Under the pieces are notes generated by a model that was not told where the DNA came from, searched no databases, and saw only the letters and a program-made list of their open reading frames with translations. A stretch of 64,000 nucleotides of DNA from Blattamonas nauphoetae (lineage: Eukaryota; Preaxostyla; Oxymonadida): the NCBI GenBank assembly GCA_033064195.1, contig JARBJD010000233.1, forward strand, positions 1 to 64,000, given 5' to 3'. Position 1 is the stretch's first letter. Every line of letters starts with the position of its first letter. Made by a program: the position numbers and the translations under genes. Below, one piece after another: positions 11,444 to 23,900 of the stretch.

Positions 11444-14400
11444 TCAGTGGAGAACGTCACGTCCTTCATTCCGGAAGAGAACATTTTGGTTGGAGTGGCT
11501 GATTGCTTCGGCATGAATCGCTGCATTTGTGTTCACCGCAGCGAATCCCTCAACTACAATCTTCTCGTCGAGTTTCTCGTCTGGCTGTTCTTCCATCTCA
11601 TTTTTCGGAGTGCTCGCTTTCGATCGTCGGCGGTTCGCCAGAACCAGGATCACAATGACCACGATGAAGAAAACGAGGAGAGAGGCAATCAGAGGAATCA
11701 GCCAGCTCAGCAGTTTCTTTGTTTCTGGTGACATCGCCTTCTTTGGATCCTCCGGGTCTTCTGGTTCCTGCGGAGGCACATACGATGATTTCGGGATGTG
11801 GAATGAGATTGGATCGTGCATCACAACTGGTGTCGATTCACTTCCAGGAGTGGGGATGATTGACTTGATTGTGTATGTCGTGTCGTGCGTGAGGATTCTG
11901 TCGTCACCAACCACAACAAACTCCTCTGTCTCAGCTGTCGTTGCTGGCGAAGTTACAACAACCGTGAAAGAGACATCCTTCCCCCTCTCCTCCACAACAA
12001 AGTCGTACGATCCACTCACTTCTCGGTCGAAGTGAAGGAAGATGACTGCGTTTTGTGCGTCGGACTTCATGATGTGTGCAGAAGCATCTGTCAATGACGA
12101 GAAGGGAGGTGTGGATTCAGCAGGAGTGGTGAAAGTGATTGGATATAAGCGTCGGACTTCTTCCGCTGTCCCTCCGTCCTCATCGATCCACACCACTCTC
12201 CTCACTTTGTATTCCGTTCCCCATTCCAGTCTATTTTCTGAGTTCGACGAAGACAGAGAAGCTGTTCCAATCAGAGTTGTTGAGTCTGAGTGAGTCAGTG
12301 TAATGGTCGATTCAGTTTCTTCCTTTTCAACCACCATCAAATAATTCCCTTCCTCCAAACTCACTCCCCTCAACACAATCTCTGCAGAGTTCACATCTTT
12401 CAGTGCGGCATCAGCAGAGCGAACGGATGGTGGGATGAAAAGAGCAAGTGATGATTTGAGAGGAGTGTATGTTGCGCTGGGTAGTACCCCTTTTGCTCCG
12501 GACGAAACGATGATTGTTCCGACTGTCGACTCGATCGATGGATCTCCAAACACGACATGGACGAGACGAGGAACATTCGATCCATCCAGCAGTACTCCCA
12601 TCGTTCCTTTGATTGCTTCTTCAGTCTCGACTCTCACGTAGGTCTCCTTTCCATCGGACGAAACATCCACAGACCTGATTGTTGGTGTTGAATCGATGTG
12701 CGGAACAAGAATGGTGTCAACTGCTTGACCTGGATGGAAAAGACAGTTGGTCCACTCGACGTTGAGTCGCAGAACTGGACCATGGCAGGTGTGATTTCAG
12801 ATGATGAATTGTCGTAGAAATGGAGATCGTTTCCCTTGTTCTTGTAGAGACTTGATGAGCACTGTCTGAACTGCAAGCATGAGAGAGACAGTGTTAAGAC
12901 TGTCTCAATGACCACCGCTCCGCAAAAATCCGTCGATGTGCATTCAACGAAGGCACAGTTTGACATTGTGATGACACCATATCTAGGTGCCACAGCACCG
13001 CAGGAGTGTGCCTTTGACAGCTCGAAAAAGCAGCTGTGAAGTGTCATGGAGGTTGTACAACTTGATATGATACTTCCTGCCCAATGACCGGCGGAACATT
13101 CGGTGAAAGACGAGTCTGAGACGGAGAATGGCTGATGAGTCCCTTCCACGATGATTGCCCCACCGTTCGGATTGTAACCAGGGCAGGTGCATTTGTGGAA
13201 GAAGCAGGTGTTGACTGCGAGAGACGATGACGCGAAGATCAGGCTGATTGCCCCTCCGCCTTGCCAAGTGCTGGAGGAGACTGTCATCTCGTTGAATGCG
13301 CAGAGTGTGAAGGACACAGAAGTGACATCCGAAGTCACGTTGTTCAGACGACCAATGTGAGTTTGTGTTCGGTTTTCGAAGGAGAATTCTTTGTCTTCGT
13401 TTTGTTCGCGGATGCAGGACGAGAAGGATGTGTTCAGACACAGCAAACTCCCTCCCAAGTTCGGAGACATCATTCCTGTCCCGCTGTCGTGGTTCGAGCA
13501 ACACGACAAACAACTCCCAACCACTCATTGAGTAAGTTCACTCCCGAACATCTTGTCCTTTCCCAATGAACCGTACGACGATGAAACATTCACAAGAGTG
13601 CTTCCGAGCAGACTCGTTTCCACCGACATCCCACGCGGCAACATGGTAACAGTGTGGAATGTGAAAAGAGGGCCAGTTCCAACCACAAAGTGCTGATTCT
13701 TCATTGACAGTCCAACTCCATTGATCGACACCCTTTCACCTGTTTCGATCTCTCCCCTCCCATCTTTCGACAGTTCCATCCCAACATCATTCCAACGTGT
13801 GTTTTGCAATAGGTCCACGAGTGGAAGAACTACGTTCGATTTCGATTTGTGATAGTTACCAAATCAAGCCGGACTTGTTCATCAAGTCGTACCAAGGCTA
13901 GAGAAGAACTATCGAATCACATACGTGATGAAACAGATATCAAACCACACATTTTCACTTCTACGCAAAGTTATCCATCGATCAATCCATTCATTTTTTT
14001 TCCACCTCTTATGTCTCTTTGTGAATAAACTGAGATTGAAGCCAACTATAAAATCTTGAAATGTTACACTGGGAAAGGGATCAACCAGAAGATAGTTTAA
14101 AAACAAGATAGCCAAAGACAGAAATTGACGTCAAAATACCAGTTAAGATGAGATAAATTTCAGAAGGGTTGAAACAGGGTGTGAAATTACCGTCTATGGA
14201 TTCGGAGAGGAGTGTGCATGTTGGGGTGGGGAGTTGAGTGACATTTTGATCAAGTGACCAACGATTTTCCCGCTGTGCTCTCCGCCGCAGAGATCGAACG
14301 TGTTGTCCGTGGTTAGAGGTGGAATAGTAGCAGAATCTGGATTCAAGGGCGACAAGATCGAGTCCTTCCACAGAGCCTCCAGATCCGAAGCACAAGGAAG

Positions 14401-15341
14401 TCGACGTTTTGCACGTCCATCCTACGAAGTCTCGATGGAGTGGATGAAAAGGTGAGGGTGTGCGGTGGATTGACGTCGGAACCATGTCGGGAGGGGTTGG
14501 ATCAGAGACATGAAGAGGTTTGAAAGATGGGTTGTGAACTGATGATTGGAAGCAACTTGTTCCGTATTGATGGACCAGCTAGAAATCAAGATTGGATCAA
14601 AAAGTTTAAAATATGAGAGAAATGGATGAGAAACGGCATATTCAAGGTAAAAGCTTCACAGAGGAGAACATGGAAGGAGAGCTGAATTTCAGACATACAA
14701 GGACACATCTGTTGAATTAGCGGGGAGGGAGGTCTTGAAACTCAATGTTGATGCGCCAAACAAACTCTGAGATTGTCGATGTTTGTGCATTCAGCATTTG
14801 ATTTGAAAATGAACCCATTGATCCAAATAAATCATCAAAAAGTCACATCATACCAATAACTCGAGTAATGAAATGAAAAAATATAAATTAGCAAGAAATC
14901 GTTGTTGTACGGCCTGATGAACATGTACGGCCTGATGAGGGGACTATGAGAGCTTTGCATAATCTGGATCTCGCTTCCCTCAATCCTCAAGTCTGACGAT
15001 GAAACCACACACGCCGACCATCCCGACTCTTCCACATCCAGAATCCACGATCTCATCCACAGTGTGCTGTTCCACACTTCCAACAAGGACTTCGTCCCTT
15101 CCTTCCCAACTTCCGATGAATCAACTCCATTTGCAGAAACATCTCCAATCAATGATTGTCCAAATTCCAAAGGCCCAGAGAGTCGAGTCATTTCTCCACG
15201 CAACTCCATCCGCGTCGACACAATCGGGAATGATTCCGTCCAAAACCATCCTGATTCGAACTGAATCGCCCTTTCGTCAGTGTTCCAGCTATTCGACTTT
15301 CCCGACGAGTTCTCAGCAAAATGCTGTTGAAATCCCTGCAA
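11444..15341 (-). pseudogene. Second surface beta-helix gene, truncated and transposon-split
   Basis: Same family as 4046-8018, on the opposite strand. The N-terminal beta-helix part lies at 15341-14948, the rest at 13852-11444. A 1.09-kb TA-flanked element (13855-14944) lies between them. The long Cys/Ser-rich helix section is at 13524-12700. Beta-sandwich repeats follow with the same VSGSYDFVVEERGKDV phrase as its paralogue, then the PEDPEDP stalk, a membrane segment near 11620-11690 (LIPLIASLLVFFIVVIVILVL) and a short cytoplasmic stub (AAIHAEAISHSN). The kinase-like tail is gone: the gene stops where the Crinkler relic begins. Within the helix part a TGA at 13525-13527 occurs where relatives appear to have Arg (ELTQ-stop-VVGS), and there is a frame change near 12650. 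Truncation, stop and insertion together make it a pseudogene. Confidence 0.75.
13855..14944. mobile_element. TA-flanked element A, about 40-bp inverted termini, no transposase
   Basis: Left end GTTACCAAATCAAGCCGGAC; the right end, read inward, is GTCCCCTCATCAGGCCGTAC. Both continue with TTGTTCATCA or ATGTTCATCA. TA flanks both sides (13853-13854, 14945-14946). The same termini bound element B (16565-17533), defining a family. The interior has no transposase. On the minus strand 14081-14485 encodes about 130 residues whose first half (FVGWTCKTSTSLCFGSGG...) resembles the surface beta-helix repeats, so this non-autonomous element may carry a captured host fragment. It interrupts the surface-protein gene 11444-15341. 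Confidence 0.75.
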
Positions 15342-15344
15342 ACA

Positions 15345-16030
15345 GCATCCGTTGAGCGAATGATCTGGAACAGCGCGAGAAACGTGATCATCTCAATCTG
15401 AACGATTCTCGAACGACAATGAGGAAGTGATCGAGAGTGTGTGAACCCTTAAGTTGTGAAGAGATGAACATGATTCGATGGCAAAAGGAACTAAGCTTAC
15501 CGATTGATATATTGAAAGCTTTCGCTACTTTCTGATAAACACTTGCATGGAACAGGATTGGAATCTTTTTTTAGAGAAAAATAGGCTGAGGTATTGATAA
15601 AAATGATCTAAGTCTCATCTGTCGGAAAACCAAGGATTGAAATTTGTTCGTTGGGCCTCATTCAAACAGTTCAGAACGGAACAGCTGAATTGATTCGAAT
15701 GATGATGAATATTGGATGATTCAGCGACAACTTCTTATGTTGATGGAGATATGTTTTTGGTTCACAATGTTCAGACAGGATGGTTCTGCTTCGCAAAGTC
15801 AGAATCCTTTTGAAAGAATGGGTCCTATTTCCTTCATCGAATGAACAGGCCAATTGAATCAGAGGTGCTCAAAGTTGAGGGAGATATGATGCTTATTTTT
15901 CTTTCATTACAATCATCTTTTGATTGATAGGGTTGAATCCAAGCTGGAAATAAAGGGTCATCCAAAAAAAAGAAAAGAATAGATGAAAACAAGTCTTAAT
16001 CGTGTGATTGTTCCCACTGATTGATTATTC
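15345..16030. other. No gene seen
   Basis: AT-rich, no convincing reading frame on either strand. Probably upstream flank of the minus-strand surface-protein gene on one side and decayed tail of the truncated NTPase-gene copy on the other. Confidence 0.35.
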
Positions 16031-17900
16031 TTGATTACAGATGAGGGGTTCCCTGAACGTTGGTCACAAAAATGATGGTGATAACTCAATACATGCGAAA
16101 TGAACCGAGAAACCAGGAGTTACGTGTTTTGACACAACCCCTGTGTGAAGTGGAAATGAGAAGTTGATAGACAGCCCTGGCAAACACGAGTGTCGGCTGT
16201 TGTCGTGCTGTCTCGATTGATTCAATGGTAGCAACCAGTTCCTTCATTTGGTGAGATGAGAGTTGTTTCAAGTTGCCTGAAGATGGTCCTGGTTGGGGCG
16301 ACAGTGTTAGGCAGGGGTTTGACGTTGTGACCTGAAGCGTGAATACAGCGTATTATGGATGGGTGTCACAATGTTCAGGCGATTCATGCTTTGTCGATCC
16401 AGTATGCCCGACTGAGCCCGTCGGGAGGCTGTGATATGTAGTTCTTTGATGATCTCATCAATCCGAAGTTTAAGTGCATCAAGCGTTTCTTCGTGTGCTG
16501 TCTCGAAGATCGTGTAACCGGTTTTGTCCTTGGTGTTGACGATTGAAAAGATAATGTCGTAATAGTCCTCCGATTAGGCCGGACTTGTTCATCAGGTAGG
16601 ACAACAATACTTTCTAGTTGCATGATAATTTCTTCATTTCGATATGCGAGTGTTGAGTAAAAATTGGTATTTCTGAGAAGAAAGACACGATCAATGGGTG
16701 CTTTTTCAAATCCGAACCTGAATGGACATGCATCACAGTTCTCGGAGGTCTAAACTCACATCAGCATTGATGTTAGTGATGTGTCTCCACGCTATATTCA
16801 TAATGTGCACCTTGACAGACCAATTTTGAGGTTGAAAATGTTCTTGTTTTCATTCTACGAAGGTCTTCTCCGACCCGCAAGAATCACGCATCCGACGACC
16901 TTTCTGCAGGATAAAGGTCTTTGGATGTTTGTATCTCTCATTCCTCTCAATAAGATGGAATCTGTTCACTTCCGGAATGGCATGCTCAACAAGATCTCCA
17001 ATGGCATTCATCCCAACTACTTGGATCTTGGAATGATGGTGTGTTCCTCAAACTGCCTTATGATTGCAATTTTAAGGTTTCCTCACTTTTTCACAGTAGA
17101 TCCGAGATGAGGCAAACAGAATCTCATTCACATTCTCCATTCCAAGCAAAAATGATACAAGTCGTCTGAATCCGCTTCAATTGGTTGCGAGAGGCTGAAA
17201 ACAATCAATTGGCACCCACAAAACTCTCCGTCGTCAACTTCTTCTTCGATGGATCCATTCTCATCCTCGATGGGGGGATGAACTGAACATACATCTAAAT
17301 AGTTCCAAATGTTATTTAATCACTTCACCTCTTTGCTCGATTGGCTATTGTGTGAGAATAGCAAAAATGGATGAGGGAAGTGAACAAATACAATGAATGG
17401 TCTGATCGTTCTCAAACTCTTTGTTGAAGCCGTAAAGCGATTATCAATCAACTTTACAGTCAAATAAGGAGGTATCCTTGACATACCTACCCGTTGTCCG
17501 ACTTGATGAACAAGTCCGGCTTGGTCGGGGAACTATAAAGCTGCATCACTGGTGATGATTTTGCGTCTTCCTCGACGTTTGATTTTTCTTCAGGTTTATG
17601 TTCGATGATGAGAGAGAATGTATGCAACATGGTCGTGCCAACTTTGACAGGTGTGAAGCCATGATTCCTGATCGCATCGTCGAGTGTGGTGTTTTGCATT
17701 TTCGAATGCAAAAGCTCGAAATAGTGAGTGAGAGCGATGAGTCCGATTGTGGGCGATGGGCTATGGATGAGCTGATCCAATCGTGACTCGTCTTTGGCGA
17801 GACGGGCATACCATCAAAAGATGGGTAAGAGGAAGGTAAAGTCTCTCGTCTGTCAAGTGCGGATAAGCCAAGACGAGAAGCTCAAGACCGACTTCGGGAA
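16030..17900 (-). pseudogene. Shortened second copy of the giant NTPase gene tail, fossil
   Basis: Two stretches (about 17.9-17.53 kb and 16.56-16.03 kb, minus strand) are clearly related to the C-terminal part of the neighbouring giant gene. Shared phrases are PTIGLIAL.HYFELL, DAIRNHGFTP and SS.QMKEL..SIE.ARQQPTLVF. They are separated by the 0.97-kb TA-flanked element B. The order of related segments differs from the full gene, so this is a rearranged partial duplicate. It is broken, with a few breaks besides the insertion, and somewhat older than its neighbour. Confidence 0.6.
16565..17533. mobile_element. TA-flanked element B, same family as element A
   Basis: Termini GTCCTCCGATTAGGCCGGAC (left) and, read inward from the right, GTTCCCCGACCAAGCCGGAC, both followed by TTGTTCATCA. 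TA on each side (16563-16564, 17534-17535). Length 969 bp against 1090 bp for element A; apart from the ends the interiors look unrelated. The plus strand 16781-17110 is open for about 110 residues (LFSFYEGLLRPARIT...), protein-like but unrecognised. No transposase, so it needs one in trans. Confidence 0.75.
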
Positions 17901-20900
17901 TCATATTGGCTGTCTCGCTTTTGGTGGGGATGATTGAACAGCAATGAGTGCATTGAGACGTGATTGAATGAGTTCAGTGTCTGGATCTGGAGCGGGTTTG
18001 GGTGATTTATCTGGAGCAGCAGCCACTTCCTTCATTGGGTCAGATGAGAGTCGTTTCAATTTGCCGGAAGACTGTCCTGGTTTGAGAATTTCTGTGTTGA
18101 GGCACGATCGGATCTCAGGTGCTTGATGGAGTTCCTTCAAATACCAAATGATCCATTCAGAGACAATTCCAAGAGTATGCAAACGGTTCGTGTCTTGTGG
18201 ATGTGCGTCGATGAGCTCCTCAACCCGTTGTCGGAGTGCTTCAAGTGTTTCCTCGTGTGCTTTCTCGAAGAACGAGTGTTCAGTCTGTTCCAGAATGTGA
18301 TCAATCACTTCGGACAGCTGTTTCACGAGTGGGTGTGGGTCCCCATGTTCGATGATGAGGTAGAATGCATGCAACATGCTCGTGCTCACCTTTTCTGGAG
18401 TGAATCCATGATTCCTGATCGCATCTTCCAGTTTGGCGTTTTCTGTTTTCGAACGTAAAAGCTCGAAATAGTGAGGGAGAGCGATGAGTCCGATTGTGGG
18501 CGATGGGTGATGGATGAGCAGATCCATCGTGACTCGCCCACTCGACGAGATGGGCAGAGCATCAAAAGATGTGTCAGATGAAGGATGTGAGGATACGCAG
18601 TCAGTTTCGGATATGCCAAGACGAGGAGCTCAAGACCGACTGATGAAAGCGTGACAGTGGTTTTGAGGTGTGGCGTAGATTTAAGAGGGACGAGGGCATC
18701 GGGAAGTGATGGAATGTACATGTCACACCAGTGCGGGAGGTGTTCGTAAGATTCGAGTGCAATGAGCCCTGTTTTGATGATAGCATTTGCGAAGAATGGA
18801 ACGGCAGAGGATTCGAAGTCAGAGGAGTCGAGTGAAGTGTTGAGTGGGAGAGCCATCACTTCACGCGAGATCCGAGTCAGGAACAGGATCCACAGAACAT
18901 CGGCAAGGCTTCTTTGCTGCATCATGCCACAACAGACGCTGCCATCTGTCGAACCCAGTGACATGGGCAGACTCTCGTGGTCAGCGAGATCCTCGTCAAC
19001 AACAAACACGAAGAGAGGCGTCCTCGATGTCGCTCCCATTCTCAGAATCGCCGAGTCCACAATTGCTTGAGCTCTGTCTTCTGATTCTTTCTTCGAAGAT
19101 GAAGTCTTCCGAAGTTCCTGTTTTCCGTCATTGTCAACATGGACGAGTGATGGACGCCCTTTCGGGAAGTGCTTTGGCAGAAGACTTGTCAAAGGCGTGT
19201 AGATTTTGTTAATTCTTCTCGCAGATCCATTTCTTTGAATGTTGTGCTGAACGGAATCGGGAATGGACGAGTTTCTGTCGTCGTGTCCACAACATCCCTG
19301 GAAGATGTGTCCGTCGAAGCGAAGAAATCACTCCCAGATTTCACAAACACGAGTGTCGGCTGTTGTCTTGCAGCCTCGATTGATTTGACGGCAGAAAGCA
19401 GTTCCTTCATTTGGTCAGATGAGAGTGGTTTTCGTTGGTGAGAGGACGGTCCTGGTCGTTGGGTGTCAGTGTCGGGAGGTGGCTGTTCTGGTGGGAGGGG
19501 ATCTCGCCTGAGAGACAGCTGGATGGTGGGGAGGAGCGAGAAAACGGTAAACGCTTGTTCTGGCTGTTCAATGGCCGCCAGTTGGGCAATAAGAGCCTGC
19601 ATTGCTGTATTCTCCTCGAGATCGATTGAGCTGAGGATGTTTTCGATCTTCCGAATTTGAGAGAGAAGGAACGGGCCGTCATGACGATAATCAGGAGACT
19701 CCGTCGAGAGAGATGTTGTGACAGGAATGAAAGGATTGTCGAACAGGCGATGAATGAAAGAGGTGAACAACGACAATGACTCCGCTTGTGAAAGGTGGTG
19801 AGGGAAGAGCAATGGATCAATCACAACTCGATGCGGGTGCCATTGATTGAGTGGTGCTGGAACCACATTCGTCACTTCCTTTCTCAATTGACCCTGCTTG
19901 AACTCGCAGAGAGCAGGAATTGAATCGGAGAAACCATACTTCGCCAGAATGAACGAATGCAGGGGGATTCGCAGTGTTCTGGAACAGGGAGGTGGTTCGG
20001 AGGGAGTGGGAGAGAGTGGAGAGATGTTGTCCAGAAGAACAGTTCCACAGTGTAGAATCCCTGAAAGATTGCTTCTTGCTGGAACTCGGAACTCTCCACC
20101 ATCCCTCTTGCTCTGAATCACGGAGAGTGATTCCTGTGCTGGAGTCCTGATTCGCTTCATCGCAAATGTCGTCATGACACGGTGAACGGTGTGCAGTCTT
20201 GCTTCGATGCAAGGATGTCTGCACAGCTTGTCCAACATTCGGAGTCGCTCATCACGGAGGGAAGCTGTGATTGTTGGTGTGATGTCTCTGAGCGATGTGA
20301 GAATGACAATCATCGATTGAGAGTCGTTTGGTCCAACAATCGATTGAACAAGCTCAACAAAGTTGGCGTCATCTGTCTCAGTGGTGGAGGTTGGATTGGA
20401 AAGGAGGATTTCGTTTCTTCGACACGAGATTGACGTGGAGAGCAGGAAGCTTGAGAATGCCTCAATTATCTCGGGCTCCGACTCACCCAGGTCATCAGGA
20501 CCGATTCCGACTCGATGCAGTTCCTGGATCGTTCTGTGAACTATTCCATCGAGCATAGCCTTCGCCGACGGTTGACAAAAGAGGGTGCGGAGTGGTCTCC
20601 ATCGGAAGGGGAGAATGAAGTTTGGATCGTTGGGGTTGAGTACTTGGGGCAGTTCTGTCTTCCACGGATTGGATTCCGTCGAGAATGTCGGATATGGCGG
20701 GAGATTCGCGAGGAGATTCTCGGTGATGACTTGTGTGGACATCGCGGAGTGTGGTTCGGTTCGTGTCGTCACAATTGGATTGTCACGATGGCGGAGAATG
20801 CTCGGCATGTGTGTCAGAATGTTGTCTTCAAACTTCAGGAGAGACGACACCATGTGGAAGCCCAGAAGTCCTGTCTGTGAAGGGAGTGGCTTTTCCCTCT

Positions 20901-23900
20901 CTTCGGTTCGACAGTATTGGGATTTCGGTCTTGTTGGCGAATTGAACAACGCCACAATGCTTTCCGACGGCTCCAAATGACACATCACTTGGAACAGCAG
21001 TTGTTGGATGTGCACGATCCAATCTTCCATCTCTGAGCGAGATATCGAGTGTGTCGCTTGAATCGGCATGAAGATCGTTTCGCTTGTTTCATCACTCCCT
21101 CTCGACACTATCAGTGAGTCAATCCCCGCAAATGATCCGTCCAAATCCTGATGATCTTTCGAATAGAAGTCTGTCGTTCCTCGCTCCGTTTGAGTGAGGA
21201 TCTTTGGAAATTTTGTGCCGGGAACACTTTTGTTTGAGAGATTGGGCAACGTGAGCATTGGCATCGACGCGACAATCGTGGTTTTTGTTTCAAGCACTGG
21301 TGAGAATCTCCACCGTTTCCTGCATCCGTCTTTCTGCACACATTCATGGTGAAAGGACGAGTCTGTCGTACTGACACTGATCGGGGTAGGAAAGTTTAGA
21401 AGGAACGAAATGCTAACAAGAGGCCCTTCCAGACACTTCGGTAAGTCGAGGTTTTTTGCTGTTTGTTCCTTACGGAAGCAGTCGTAGACATCTTGGTCCG
21501 TCAGCCTTGCGATGGCCGAGATCAATTCCGACTGCATAAGTTGCTCCACGAAGGGTGACACAGACAAAAATGAGATTTGTGGTGTCATCTTGTCGATGGC
21601 GATTGCGGTCTTCCGTGTCATCAGAGAATAGACTGCATTCAGAGGCGTGGGTTGCGTTTCGTCTTTCGTGGAAGTTGGGAGAACTGGAGCTGGTGCAGTC
21701 AAGTCGTCCCAAGCGGCGTCAAAAGTGTCTTCGAACAAGACGTCTTCGGTGTCAAATCCCATCAGTCGGCTGTGGGACGATCCATTTGGATTCCAATAAA
21801 CATAGTATTCTTCGCTTCCCCGAACTCCATCCCAGAACAATCCCAGTCCCCAATTCGTTTGAGTGTCTGTCGATGTCAGCCAGCGAGGTGATGGCCCGAA
21901 AATCGATGTACGAGCCACGTTCAGACAACTGATAGATTTATCCGCTTCAGTTTGGGCCGACACTGCACCACGTGCCGCTCGGAGCAGGAGTTCTGTTGAA
22001 GCCCACAGCAGAAGACAAACTCCACACTGCGGTGTCTCCAGTTGTTTGAATGGGTATGGAGATGTGAAAGACTTGAACTGTTGAGACATCGGTGAGGGAA
22101 GAGAGGGTGACTGCCTCATCATCTCCAGTGTGCGAGTCCCGCTCTCCAACGCAGCTTCCTTGTTCGTCAGTCTCTTCAAAAACACTTCCCGTTCCAGCCC
22201 AAAGTTCTGCTGAGAGAGCAGACATGTCGCGTTCATGAAGTCCACAAATGAACGATGAACAACATCATCTGGATTCTGGAAGTGGAGGTATTCACTCAAG
22301 AACTGTGCGACGTAGATTTCATCGTCGAAAGGAAGGTCTTCCTCCACTTCGAGGAACCAGAGCAGGTTCCGAGCGAAGAGAGAAATCGACATTCGTTCAA
22401 GACGATGTTGGGATTCTTCTTTGATCTGGAGTGTTCGAGGGAGTCGAAGGGTTCTCAGGGCCTCTGCATCGAAGTCTGGCTTTGTCGCTTCACTGATCAG
22501 TCCGTCGGGTGCTTCAGACTCAGGTGGATCGAATTGAGTTGAGAGGATGTTCAAGTCATTCACATAATCGGCGTCAACCTCATCGTCATCATGATCAGCA
22601 CGATGGAGTGAGTATTCAGCTACTCTCTGCAAATGAGTCTTGTGTGCATCGTAGACAGCTTCCAACAGATCCCCGAGTCCATCGCAGCGAGTCATGATTT
22701 CGTGTCGAGACATTCCGGCGTCAATCAGGAACAAAATCGTGTTCATCATCGATCGAACAACAGCCAGCCATTTCGAAGTGTCAACTGAACTCTCCGAGTG
22801 TTTGTGATTCTCGTTGAATGTGTTGATGACTTCATTCACATTGCTCAGAACGAATGATCTCACTGTGTCCACCACCCTTTCTTCGAGTTGTATCTGCTTC
22901 GTCGTTGAGTCCTCGTCATCTTTCACACAATCGGTCTCTGGTGTGTCAATCAGCTCAACGAGCATCTCAGTTGCTGTTTCGACCCATTCACTCAACGCAG
23001 CGCCTCTCAAATTTCTGCAAAACACTTCTTTGTGTTCTGGATTCCATCTCAGCTTTGGTCTTTCTGCTCGTTCGGACAGACCCTTCAGGATCGAATGAGG
23101 AGACACAAGAATATTCATGTTTCGAGCGATGTCGACGAAGTTATCCATTAGAATCATGAACCACAGACGATCTCGAACATCGCTGATCCCCTGTTTCACT
23201 GCCTGAAGTCTGTCATCCGCTGTTTTGTTTTTGGCATCCACAATCGTTGTCAGAAGATCACACGCGATCCGTGCAAGCTTTCTTTGTCTGAATCAAAAGG
23301 AGGTTGCTTCCAGTTCGAATATAATCGCTTCGCTTCGGTGAATCGGAGATGCTTCACCAGTTCTTCCACGATGAACAGCAGCTGTGCTTTGTCTGATTCC
23401 ATCTTGTTCGATTCTTTGAGAAGAGAGGAGAGGGCGCGTGACAGATCTATGTCCATGAGATTGGCTTCCTCTGGGAAGACGAAGAGCGACTGCAGAACGA
23501 GTTGGCTGGAATCGTACGAAGGAGGAGTGGTCAGGACGTCAATGAGAGTGTCCAGAAGGGTGTTCCTTAATTCTGGGTCATCCCGGTCAGGCAATCGTCT
23601 GATCATCTCCACCTCCTTCAACAAGCTCAGGCGAGCGTCGAGATTGGGCTTGGCTGCTTCGTTGAAGTGTTCCTTCAGACTCCTCAGCTGCGAAGCGAAT
23701 GAGTCTTCAGACGGAGGTGGGACAGAAGAGGCAGGCTGATCAGTCAGGATCGTTTCTGTGATTGTCGCGGAAATCCTGTCAACTCGACGTTTGACATCAT
23801 GATGTGGTTGGATGTGAGTGAGAATGAAATTGAAAAGCGCGTCCGTTTTCTTCTTTTCGATTTCCAAACGACGTTCTTCCCCATCGCTCCCCTCTTCCTG

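Noticed and set aside
13525-13527. Reassigned stop codons (in-frame TGA or TAA read as sense, as in some oxymonads)
   Set aside because: In-frame stops are confined to loci that also have frameshifts, while intact genes end normally in TAA or TGA; decay explains them.
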